From the NCBI GenBank assembly GCA_017552435.1, contig JAFZPZ010000076.1:1-64000 (forward strand): a stretch of 64,000 nt of DNA. The letters run 5' to 3'. The stretch comes from Bacteroidaceae bacterium (GTDB lineage: Bacteria > Bacteroidota > Bacteroidia > Bacteroidales > Bacteroidaceae). The position numbers were made by a program, and so were the translations under genes. The notes beneath the pieces were generated by a model. The model did not search any database and was not told where the DNA came from. It saw only the letters and a program-made list of their open reading frames with translations. Shown here piece by piece: positions 51,101-58,696 of this stretch. How positions within the stretch are numbered: the first letter of the stretch is position 1; every line of letters begins with the position of its first letter.

Positions 51101-54100
51101 AAGGAGCTTTCGAAGGAGGATTTGCGATGGGGACAAACGCTTCATCTCTCGGTTGATGTGCTCAGTCCTGAAGGTGAAACACAGCAAGGTAGCAGTCGTG
51201 TGACGCTTTGTAGCACGCCGCTTCGCATGAGAGGTAACGTCCCGGAGCAGGAGAATCACGAATCACTCCAGCCTTGGCGCTTTGACCTTTATTCAAGCAA
51301 CGACAAACTTGTGCAAGGCGAAGTGCTTTGTATGCTCACACAAAACGGAAAGGAAGTCAAGAACTTCATTGTTTCTGCAAATCGAGACACGATTCCCGAA
51401 GTGCTTCGCAGTTTGCCGTCCGGCCAGTATGACCTCGTGGCAAAGGCTGGAGGCCAATGGTCAATGGTCAATGGTCAATGGTCAATGGCTGATACGGCAT
51501 CATTCAAGGCGTCGTTCACCATCTTCTCCATTACTGACAAACGTCTCGTAGGCAAGCACGAATTGTGGCTTTACACGCCTTGCGACACGATGTCTGCCGA
51601 GCGTCCTGTCCGTTTCCAGGTGGGAACGACGTTGCCCGAGGCATGGATATACTGTTTGATGACAGGCGAGAACGGTCTCGTTCGCGATACGTTGCTGCAT
51701 CTTTCGGACGAGGCTATGATGTTCGAGGTGCCTTACGAGGAACGCTTCCGCCATCGTTTGGCGGTCATGATGATGCTTATACATGAAGGCAGATGTTGGA
51801 ACGAAACATTAGTCTTCACGTTGGAGCAGCCGGACACGCGTTTGCGTATGCATTGGGACACGTTCCGCGACCACTTGCAACCTGGACAAAAGGAACAGTG
51901 GAAGTTTACTTTGACGCGTCCTGACGGCAAGCCCGCCTCGGCTAACGTCATGCTTGGAATGTACGATGCCTCGCTCGACGCACTCGCCTATTATGGCATG
52001 AGCTTATATGTAGACCGTATATGCCATCGCAATGTTTCGCTTCGAGTAACTGATTACGGATGGTCGTCCATGTTCCGCATAGGGCTTAATTTGCCTCTGC
52101 ACTTCCTGCCTGTCGAAGACTATGATTTTGCATGTTGGAACAACGAGCTCTTCTCGGGTGCGCGTGTGACAAGAGGTGTCAAGAGCACACGCTTGGGATC
52201 AAATAGATTAGAGGAAAGAGTCTATGAAATGGCGGCTCTTCCGGCTCGTGAGTATGCAGGTGCTGTCAAGAAATTTGATGCAGCAGAATTGGAGGGACTT
52301 GGGTTCGAGTCAGCCGACCAAGCTCTTCAGGGTCGGATAGCTGGGCTTGATGTTGTCAAGAACTCAGTAGCTTTGGGCAAAGGAACAACCATGCGTCTGC
52401 GTGGAGTTAGCGCTCCGGAAGAAGAGGAGGAAGAGGTTGAAGCAGATGAGACAGCATACGTCCGCTCCAATCTCTCCGAGCTTGCCTTCTTCTATCCGCA
52501 GCTTCGTACCGACAGCAAGGGGCAGACATCTATAGACTTCACCTTGCCAGAAGGACTCACCTCCTGGCATCTTGAGGGTTTGGCTCACACGAAAGATATG
52601 ATGACGGCACGTTGGAAAGAGACCATCGTGGCGAAGAAAGAACTTATGGCGGAGCTGACGTTGCCGCGCTTCTTGCGTAATGGAGACGAAGCCACTCTGA
52701 TTGCTTCCATCCGAAATGCTTCGGAGAAGCGACAGAAAGGGGACGGCGTTCTGAAAGTCTATGATGCCGAGAGCAATAAGAGCGTCAAGCAGATGAAGTT
52801 CAGCTTCGACATTGAGCCGGGCAAAGAGGCTGTCTTCGAGATGCCGTTAACTGCTACGCTCGAGCATCCTGTCCTTGCCGTTCAATGGATTGCGAAAGCC
52901 AAAGACAGCAGTGACGGCGAGGTGCGCTACCTGCCTGTCCTGTCCGATATGCAGAACGTTACAGAGACAAAGACTTACATGCTCAAGGGCGACACAACGC
53001 TCAGGTTAGATCTCTCCAGACTCTTTGCTAACGGTAATCCGAAGGCAGTCAATAAGACCTTGACAGTAGAGCATGTTTCTGAGCCTATGACGCTTGTTTT
53101 GCAGGCTTTGCCTTCCTTGACGGCACCTGTCCACAACGACGTCCTTTCGGTTGCCTCTGCCTATTATGGTGGTAGCGTAGCCTACCATCTCGCCCACAAA
53201 TACGAAGGATTGCGAACAGTTATTGAGTGTTGGGCAGAGGAAGAAAACTCGCAGGCCTTGGAGAGTCCGCTTGTCAAGAATCAGCAGTTGGCAGACATAT
53301 TGCTTAACGAAACGCCTTGGGTGGTTGAGGCTCAGCAGCAGAAGGCTAGTCGCGAACGCCTTGTTACGCTCTTCAACGAAATGGAGCAAGAACAGAGACG
53401 CATGACGATGCTCTCTGCTCTCTCTGCCCGCCAGCACGAGGACGGCTCGTTTGGCTGGTTCCCAGGTATGAGAGGAAGCGTCTGGATGACGACCGAAGTT
53501 GCCACACTTCTTGTACGCCTTGGCGCAATCAAGGACGGCATCCTGTCCGTCCCAGAGCGTCAGATACTCGACAAAGCGATGTCTTACCTCGAGAAGGAGA
53601 TGCATAAATCAGTAGAAAACCTTCGCAAAGAGAAGAACCCTGTCCTGTCTCTTTCCCAGCTTCGTTACCTATATATATATATAATGTATAAAGGAAAGGG
53701 TAACGACGACACGAAATATCTGCTCTCACTCCTGAAGAAACAGGCCGAAGACCTTGATAGAGAGCCTCGGGCCATTGCGGCAATCGTCTTGCAAAAGGCA
53801 GACGAGGAAAAGAAAGCTCAAGCCCTTATGCCTCGCATCCATGAGTTGCTCCGCCATTCCGACGGCATGTATCTTGCTTATCCAAGTGGTAGCTTTACGA
53901 GCATCGACAGGAAGGTTGAAACGCATGTCACCTTGATGGAGGCCGTCAAAACGGTTGAACCAAAGGAGACAGACTTGCTCGCAGGGATGGCAGAATGGCT
54001 TATTTCACAGAAGAGAATGCAGGAATGGGAGCGTCCCATCCAGTCTGCCGATGCCGTTTATGCTTTGCTTCAGAGCGACTTCAACGGCCAAGAAGGAACT

Positions 54101-56461
54101 TGGAGTGGGAAGGTTACTTACGACAACCAGACGCGTCAGTTTGCAAGCATAGAAGGAGATCCCTATGTGCGTGAACGTATAGAACCCATCAACAAAGCCA
54201 AGGAACTTCGTATCGAGCAGCATAAATCTCTCCCCCTCGGGGGAGACGGAGGGGGGCTTGGCTTTTCATGGGGAGCCGTCTATGCCCAGTACCAAATGCC
54301 TGCTTCTGAGGTTGAGGCTAATCGCGAAGGAATGACCATTCGTCGCGATGTAGAAATCAAGAATGCAATGCGGGAGGGTGACCGTGTTCATGTCCGCTAT
54401 ACCATCACTGCCGATCGCGACTATGAATATGTCTGCCTTCGTGCTCCGAGACCTGCTGCAGCCGAACCTGCTCAGCAGCTTTCCGGCTATCGTTGGCAGA
54501 ATGGCATCGGCTATTATCAGGCGATGCATGATGCCAGCGCCGAATACTTCACGGATCGTCTGCCGCGTGGAACATATGTTATTGAGGAAGACTGGCTCGT
54601 GAGTCGCGCAGGCACATTCCTCTTGCCTCCTGCCCGTCTCACCTGCCTTTATGCACCGGAATTCCAGTCGCAGACTGCCGCCGAAAAGTACAAATGCCTG
54701 GGTGCTTCCGAAAAACCTCTGGAGTTTGCCAACCTTATGCTCAGCGGAAATGCAGAAGACGTGACCTTTAAATCGCTTGGCAGTAACCTCTATGAGGCAT
54801 ACGCCCGACTCCGTGCCGGCACCTTCAAACTTACCGGCACAGTCGAAGGCAAGACTGTCACACTCTCCAATAATGGGGACAGCACTTTTGGCACAGTAGG
54901 CAGTAAGCCTTTCTCTATTGCAGAGGACTGCGTGGCACGTATTACAGTCAACACCGCTGTCAATACCATTACCATCCTGCCCGTCACGATGAATGTGCGT
55001 GGCAACATTGCCGACGGCAATCCTGCCATTCCCTACAAGGGCAATGGCGTCTTTGAGGGGAAAGTGACACTGCCGGAGACGGCTTCCCAGCAGTGGGTGG
55101 ATAAGACGATGTATTTCGCCCTCAACAATAATGATACCTATGCTATCAAACGCCTTCAAGGCGCAGCTTCTCGCTACGCCCTTGGTGAAGTGGAGAAGGG
55201 ACAAAGCACGGAAAACATCTACCAGAATGCGGGTACCTATACCATTACCGTCGATATGAAGCAAATGGTTTACAACATATCTGCTCCCATCGACGAGAAC
55301 CGCATCTCTGTCTTCGGCTCGTCTGTAGCTAATGGTCAGGGAGCTACTGACTACAAGGGCTATCGTTATCTCTATGGTCAGCAACTCATCGCCCGTCATA
55401 AGGAGGGTAGGAGTGAGACGCCTTTCTACACCAGCAATGTCTCTATCGGAGGCAATACGACAGTCAATCTGCTGAACCGTTACGACGATCTTATCCGTGA
55501 CTTCGGGCGCTACGTCATTTTCGGTCTCTCGCTTGGTAATGAGGGTATTCATAATGCCAGTAACCAGCAGGCCGTTTTCAACCAGTGGCGCGACAATATG
55601 CTCAAACTTATCAGTAAGGTGCGGGCCGACGGTAAGATACCGATGGTGATGAACAACTATACTCGTGGCGACTATAATGAGAGTGACTACAGCTATGTCA
55701 AGCAGCTTAACCTCCTTATCCACCAGTGGGATGTGCCTTCGACAAACGTGCTCGGAGCCATCGACAAAGGCAACGGACAATGGGCGGATGGCTATGTTTC
55801 CGATACTTATCATCAGAATACTGCCGGCCACGCCGAGTTCATGTATGCGATGGTGCCTTCGCTTTTCGACGCTATCAAGGCAGGCAAGGCACAGCCTGTT
55901 CGCAATCGGTCAAGGAGCATGACCCTCGAAGCAGGCAAGACTATCTATTTCGAACCGGAGGAAACGGTGCATCCATTCACCATAACTGTTCGCATCAAGG
56001 GCACAGAAGGACAGGTTTTCTGCATTACACAGGCTTCCGGAAATCAGCAGGCCGTTGTTCGCGTGAATGCCAACGGTACCGTCACATACACTGCTCCTTC
56101 CGGTTTGATTGTAACTTCTTCTCAAGTCATCAGCAACGATGGCTGGCACGATGTTACCCTGACGAGCTATTATGCACAGCGTCGTACCATTCTCTATGTC
56201 GATAAGGTTAAGGCTGGAGACGTGCCAGAACACTTGTCTGGGGTAGGCTTGGTTACAATTGGCGATAAGAGTCGCAGCCGCGAGATAAGCGAGTTGTTTT
56301 TCTGGCGCTCGGGCATGTCACCCGAGGAAATCAGTGCCGTTTGCGATGGCCGTATGCTGAAGTCCAGCTTGGAAATCTATGCGCCTCTCGGTGGAGAGAA
56401 CGATATGAATAACCTGGCACAGAGCACCAACAGACTCTTTTACGGCAATGCCAAAGATTAG
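48161..56461 (+). CDS. Giant GH18 - alpha-2-macroglobulin - SGNH hydrolase - LamG fusion protein
   Basis: A 2766-residue exported protein. Residues 1-~22 are a signal peptide. GH18 (~24-335) has MLSIGGWGSG and the catalytic DGIDIDWE (123-130, Glu130 as acid). A helical linker (~340-610) leads to alpha-2-macroglobulin-type MG domains, a TonB-plug-like segment (ALQGRIAGLDVV...GTTMRLRG, ~1388-1418), the A2M core LAFFYPQLRTDSKGQTSIDF (~1445-1465), a cyclase-like helical region with no CxEQ thioester, and GYRWQNGIGYY...GTYVIEEDWLV (~2108-2148). Two SusE-like beta domains (~2175-2370) precede an SGNH esterase (~2378-2570: SVFGSSVANGQG, GGNTTVNLL, FGLSLGNEG, DTYHQNTAGH) and a LamG-like domain (~2585-2750). 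The frame is open throughout. In-frame repeats lie at 51452 and 54227. Confidence 0.85.
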   Translation: MKHLLAFLIALGCCLGILAGKKAEPVVVAYVTSWTKVMPDPTVMTHINYAFGHVNEQFNGVRIDNEQRLRDIVSLKKQQPKLLVMLSIGGWGSGRFSEMAASEENRKAFAKDCQRVCQEFGLDGIDIDWEYPTQNSAGISSSPQDTENFTLLMRDLRQALGKKLWLTLASVGSAQYIDFRSCIQYLDMVNVMAYDMGSAPKHHAALYRSKNVGWNCASECVEAHRKAGVPDSKIVLGMPFYGRGKDGVYMKYADRGKQTLKSMWDVNAKAPYLANENGELVIGYENPRSIAVKCAYIKEQGLRGAMYWEYADDNERGELQRAVWQGILQSDKERNKATQKAAKRLAAVLAENYKREDITPDSFFQDWRNLRAEMLAEKDPTAQAIYNAAMGHLLCNNVWRSQSFDNKTKSHIDSIQEWSRPEYTRQAANYYAKAMQDVEALHAIKLPSSKPLTEQGKDDGIFGNDLLHVIWQAYQQDLPADEKKGFASKYGEIIDVYRRHGLREAALMLRLDSLNEKDDSENREKTLLSLREEYADIPACAEVCLRLASLSGKEVQERYGLLEEALKRYPKCREANEIKNQLASLRAPKLSGRFREMYYPDKDYNIPLQIKNMQTGSVTVYRIPLDFEFSDEEKDGTRLEQVKRSGLLLETLSIDMTGVELLKTKDDTLKWHSPSFGRYALVLDGTTNEKLEKDCKPQVILTGVSALTFMATRLPAGRERLMVTDVMSGEPQQGVKVDFYRKQKQEYTLIGEQTTDSRGIAEMTIEDRNSIYVQLSRGEDNAFEKEHLGWRSYYDKDDKLAHHLKVYTDRSIYRPGQMVYVGGIAYTQSHDQAPQVEAGAEFELVLYDANSQEVVKHKLKTDEFGTLQDSLQLPKSGLPGQYQIHVGNEYHDIRVEEYRRPTFQVEFDEAPAITLPVDSITLTGRALTYSQWPVANARVTGTYRWQQSWWYKRYSSSKTHNIDTLYTDEEGRFSIRVPVSKELSKEDLRWGQTLHLSVDVLSPEGETQQGSSRVTLCSTPLRMRGNVPEQENHESLQPWRFDLYSSNDKLVQGEVLCMLTQNGKEVKNFIVSANRDTIPEVLRSLPSGQYDLVAKAGGQWSMVNGQWSMADTASFKASFTIFSITDKRLVGKHELWLYTPCDTMSAERPVRFQVGTTLPEAWIYCLMTGENGLVRDTLLHLSDEAMMFEVPYEERFRHRLAVMMMLIHEGRCWNETLVFTLEQPDTRLRMHWDTFRDHLQPGQKEQWKFTLTRPDGKPASANVMLGMYDASLDALAYYGMSLYVDRICHRNVSLRVTDYGWSSMFRIGLNLPLHFLPVEDYDFACWNNELFSGARVTRGVKSTRLGSNRLEERVYEMAALPAREYAGAVKKFDAAELEGLGFESADQALQGRIAGLDVVKNSVALGKGTTMRLRGVSAPEEEEEEVEADETAYVRSNLSELAFFYPQLRTDSKGQTSIDFTLPEGLTSWHLEGLAHTKDMMTARWKETIVAKKELMAELTLPRFLRNGDEATLIASIRNASEKRQKGDGVLKVYDAESNKSVKQMKFSFDIEPGKEAVFEMPLTATLEHPVLAVQWIAKAKDSSDGEVRYLPVLSDMQNVTETKTYMLKGDTTLRLDLSRLFANGNPKAVNKTLTVEHVSEPMTLVLQALPSLTAPVHNDVLSVASAYYGGSVAYHLAHKYEGLRTVIECWAEEENSQALESPLVKNQQLADILLNETPWVVEAQQQKASRERLVTLFNEMEQEQRRMTMLSALSARQHEDGSFGWFPGMRGSVWMTTEVATLLVRLGAIKDGILSVPERQILDKAMSYLEKEMHKSVENLRKEKNPVLSLSQLRYLYIYIMYKGKGNDDTKYLLSLLKKQAEDLDREPRAIAAIVLQKADEEKKAQALMPRIHELLRHSDGMYLAYPSGSFTSIDRKVETHVTLMEAVKTVEPKETDLLAGMAEWLISQKRMQEWERPIQSADAVYALLQSDFNGQEGTWSGKVTYDNQTRQFASIEGDPYVRERIEPINKAKELRIEQHKSLPLGGDGGGLGFSWGAVYAQYQMPASEVEANREGMTIRRDVEIKNAMREGDRVHVRYTITADRDYEYVCLRAPRPAAAEPAQQLSGYRWQNGIGYYQAMHDASAEYFTDRLPRGTYVIEEDWLVSRAGTFLLPPARLTCLYAPEFQSQTAAEKYKCLGASEKPLEFANLMLSGNAEDVTFKSLGSNLYEAYARLRAGTFKLTGTVEGKTVTLSNNGDSTFGTVGSKPFSIAEDCVARITVNTAVNTITILPVTMNVRGNIADGNPAIPYKGNGVFEGKVTLPETASQQWVDKTMYFALNNNDTYAIKRLQGAASRYALGEVEKGQSTENIYQNAGTYTITVDMKQMVYNISAPIDENRISVFGSSVANGQGATDYKGYRYLYGQQLIARHKEGRSETPFYTSNVSIGGNTTVNLLNRYDDLIRDFGRYVIFGLSLGNEGIHNASNQQAVFNQWRDNMLKLISKVRADGKIPMVMNNYTRGDYNESDYSYVKQLNLLIHQWDVPSTNVLGAIDKGNGQWADGYVSDTYHQNTAGHAEFMYAMVPSLFDAIKAGKAQPVRNRSRSMTLEAGKTIYFEPEETVHPFTITVRIKGTEGQVFCITQASGNQQAVVRVNANGTVTYTAPSGLIVTSSQVISNDGWHDVTLTSYYAQRRTILYVDKVKAGDVPEHLSGVGLVTIGDKSRSREISELFFWRSGMSPEEISAVCDGRMLKSSLEIYAPLGGENDMNNLAQSTNRLFYGNAKD
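51452..51486. repeat. In-frame heptamer tandem repeat (GGTCAAT type)
   Basis: Five units GGCCAAT, then four GGTCAAT, in the A2M part of the giant gene; codes for QWSMVNGQWSMVNGQWSM. Confidence 0.9.
54227..54259. repeat. In-frame GC-rich palindromic arm in the giant gene
   Basis: CTCTCCCCCTCGGGGGAGAC followed by GGAGGGGGGC; codes for SLPLGGDGGGL. Related to the palindromic elements of the addA/addB-like genes. Confidence 0.55.
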
Positions 56462-56482
56462 TAAACACACATAAAATAGTAT

Positions 56483-57328
56483 ATGGAAAAGATGTTCACA
56501 GTGGCTGGTGAGCCGACAGTAGTGACTGAAGTGCGCAAACATGTGCTCAGCGAGTTTGCGGATCTGGAGTTCTATGAGGATGGTCACCTTTATGTGCTGT
56601 GCGGTAAATCACTACCTTCTGTTTCCAATATTGCGCACCGTTTTGTCCGTGAGCCTTTCAACGAGCAGCGGCAGGCTATACGTTATGCAGAACGGCATGG
56701 GCAGACACCCGAGTACTGGGTGCAGCAGTGGCGGCAGAACTCCTTCCGCGCCACTACATTGGGTACCAAGACACATGCCTACGGCGAGAGCCTGGGCTAT
56801 CTGCGTGCAGGAATGCCCGAACGCATCTGTCCATCCATACAGGCGCAGTATATGCCGCAGTACGGTTTCCTGGCTCCGATTCATCCGAAGGAAGAGGCAG
56901 TACTCAAGTTTATGAACGAAATGCCTTGTAGCATGTATTTGGTACTCAACGAGGCAATGGTGTACAGCGGGAAGAATGCATGCAAAGAGAGGAACCTTAG
57001 GGAACAGATTGCCGGAACTTTCGATATGCTATACTATTGCGATGGCAGTGACGGACAGCCCGAAGGCTTCGTTATTTTGGACTATAAGACCAACGCCAAT
57101 CTTGCCAGCGAATACAATCGTAAGTATGGCAAAATGCTCCTTCCGCCTTTTGCTGACCTTACGGAGGAAGACCTTTCATTCTATACCATTCAGTTGAGCC
57201 TCTATGCCCTTATGCTCGAGGATATTGGCATTCCCATCGTTTCCCGTCGTATTGTCTGGCTAAAGGACTGCGAATACCAAATTGTTCCTGTTGAAGATGT
57301 CTCGGAGAAATTGAGGCAAACCTTGTGA
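56483..57328 (+). CDS. PD-(D/E)XK nuclease family protein
   Basis: A 281-residue cytosolic protein. IAGTFDMLYYC (D of the PD motif) and FVILDYKTN (D-x-K) form the nuclease core, followed by YTIQLSLYALMLED, the Q-x3-Y helix of the Cas4/AddB/lambda-exonuclease-like group. N-terminal GKSLPSVSNI and LGTKTHAYGE fit the same family. It may take part in DNA repair or phage-related processing. It starts 21 bp after the giant gene and is probably cotranscribed with it, though no functional link is evident. A heptamer block begins at its stop codon. Confidence 0.75.
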   Translation: MEKMFTVAGEPTVVTEVRKHVLSEFADLEFYEDGHLYVLCGKSLPSVSNIAHRFVREPFNEQRQAIRYAERHGQTPEYWVQQWRQNSFRATTLGTKTHAYGESLGYLRAGMPERICPSIQAQYMPQYGFLAPIHPKEEAVLKFMNEMPCSMYLVLNEAMVYSGKNACKERNLREQIAGTFDMLYYCDGSDGQPEGFVILDYKTNANLASEYNRKYGKMLLPPFADLTEEDLSFYTIQLSLYALMLEDIGIPIVSRRIVWLKDCEYQIVPVEDVSEKLRQTL

Positions 57329-57373
57329 TGTACGATGTATAATGTATATTGATTTATGAATTGTGAATTGAGC
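57327..57373. repeat. Heptamer tandem repeats between nuclease and J-domain genes
   Basis: GATGTAC, GATGTAT, AATGTAT (57327-57347), then ATGAATT, GTGAATT. The block overlaps the stop codon of the upstream gene. Confidence 0.7.
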
Positions 57374-57375
57374 AA

Positions 57376-57792
57376 ATGTCCTGTCTGTTAAGCTTTCGAG
57401 TCATTTTCGCTATCATAGGCTGGCGTCTGTGGGGTGGTCGTGGACTTATCTTCGGCTTCCTGCTAGGCTGGCTTATTGATTCCATGTACCGACGTCCCAG
57501 CATCCACATCTTTTTCCGTCATGGCACAGCGGATGACTTCTCCGGTTACCAGAAGCAAGAACGGGCGTGGCAGCCTTACGTGGATGTTACGCTGCAGGAA
57601 GCATACCGTACCCTGGGCATACCTGAAACAGCCACCGACGAAGAGGTGCGGCAGGCATATCGTCAAATGGCACTCCGCTATCATCCCGACCATGTTGCAG
57701 CACAGGGAGAGACCGCTCGTCAGGAGGCAGAGAAAAAGTTTCGCGAGATAACCGAAGCCCGTGACGTTATTTTCCGGTCGCGAGGCCTATAA
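57376..57792 (+). CDS. J-domain membrane protein (DjlA-like)
   Basis: A 138-residue protein with one N-terminal membrane segment (~5-36, glycine-rich) and a C-terminal J domain (~70-138: EAYRTLGIPETATDEEVRQA and YRQMALRYHPDHVA, with the essential HPD). J domains stimulate DnaK-type ATPases, so this protein would bring a Hsp70 to the membrane. The shape resembles DjlA but without the central TerB-like domain. Confidence 0.82.
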   Translation: MSCLLSFRVIFAIIGWRLWGGRGLIFGFLLGWLIDSMYRRPSIHIFFRHGTADDFSGYQKQERAWQPYVDVTLQEAYRTLGIPETATDEEVRQAYRQMALRYHPDHVAAQGETARQEAEKKFREITEARDVIFRSRGL

Positions 57793-57878
57793 AGATGATG
57801 GCAGAAGCCATTTTCGCTTGTAATGCTCCCTTTTACCCATTTTTTTTATGTTAAAGGAGAAAAAAAAAGCTAAAAAGT

Positions 57879-57909
57879 TTTGGTGATTATGAAAAAAGCA
57901 CTAAATTTG
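57879..57909 (+). promoter_or_regulatory. Promoter of the cohesin-like gene pair
   Basis: TTTG (57879-57882), 19-bp spacer, TAAATTTG (57902-57909). The predicted start is ~57916, leaving a ~45-nt leader. Confidence 0.7.
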
Positions 57910-57958
57910 CAGCAGAAAAGTATAAAAAAACAACATTAATAACTAAAAACTAAGTTTT

Positions 57959-58639
57959 ATGAAAAAGAGAATTTTACTCTCCCTGGTGTCATTCTTCGCA
58001 ATGACAGCAATGTGGGCATCTCTTATTGATGCTTATCAGATTTATGTAACAGCAGGTGCTGCTGGCAAGACCGGTGCAACAGCTGAGCTTACTCTGAACA
58101 TGAAGAACAAAAATGCCAACATCTTTTTGTGGCAGTGTACTGTTGCTCTTCCTGAAGGTGTTACTTATGTAGATGGAAGTGTAGCTATTGTTGATGCTCG
58201 CTATCCCGAAGGTTACAATGCAGCGCTTACCGCTACCGAGAATGCTGACGGTACTGTTACTTTCTCCTGCTCTGGTGACGGTGTTCTGACTGGTACTGAT
58301 GGTGCTATTGCTACCTTTAGCGTTGCTGTTGCTTCTTCAGTAGAACCTGGTGACTACAAAGTCGTTGTAGTAGAGAATAAGACCCAGCTTATTGAGCCTA
58401 ATGAAACTATTCATACAGACACTAAGGCCAGAGAGTACACTTGGACTATCGAGCAGGGTGAAGAACCTGGCATTCCCGGTGACCTGAATGGTGATGGCAA
58501 GGTTGATATTGCTGATGCTGTAGCTGTTCTTGACATTATGGCTGCTGGTGGATATGATGCAGCTGCTGACCTCAATGGTGACCAGAAGGTGGATATCGCC
58601 GACTTCGTATCTGTCCTCGAAATTATGGCTAAAGCCTAA
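57959..58639 (+). CDS. Secreted cohesin-like protein with C-terminal dockerin
   Basis: A 226-residue exported protein. Signal peptide ~1-20. Residues ~25-165 form a cohesin-like beta-sandwich (VTAGAAGKTGATAELTLNM ... LPEGVTYVDGS ... TGTDGAIATFSVAV). The end is a dockerin type I pair: GDLNGDGKVDIAD (174-186) and ADLNGDQKVDIADF (203-216), two EF-hand-like calcium loops about 29 residues apart. Dockerins bind cohesins in cellulosome-type complexes, so the protein could assemble with itself or its neighbour. Promoter 57879-57909; a second cohesin-like gene follows after 57 bp. Confidence 0.75.
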   Translation: MKKRILLSLVSFFAMTAMWASLIDAYQIYVTAGAAGKTGATAELTLNMKNKNANIFLWQCTVALPEGVTYVDGSVAIVDARYPEGYNAALTATENADGTVTFSCSGDGVLTGTDGAIATFSVAVASSVEPGDYKVVVVENKTQLIEPNETIHTDTKAREYTWTIEQGEEPGIPGDLNGDGKVDIADAVAVLDIMAAGGYDAAADLNGDQKVDIADFVSVLEIMAKA

Positions 58640-58696
58640 ACAGTAATCTTAAATTTGAATTAAATTAAAGTATAACCTTTTAATAATTATTTCACA

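Noticed and set aside
52300..52430. A SusC/TonB receptor gene inside the giant frame
   Set aside because: Only the short plug-like signature is present; there is no beta-barrel sequence, and A2M domains continue on both sides.
49931..55831. Long antisense frames (442 and 521 codons) within the giant fusion gene
   Set aside because: They lack motifs and promoters, and the sense frame is continuous with identifiable domains.
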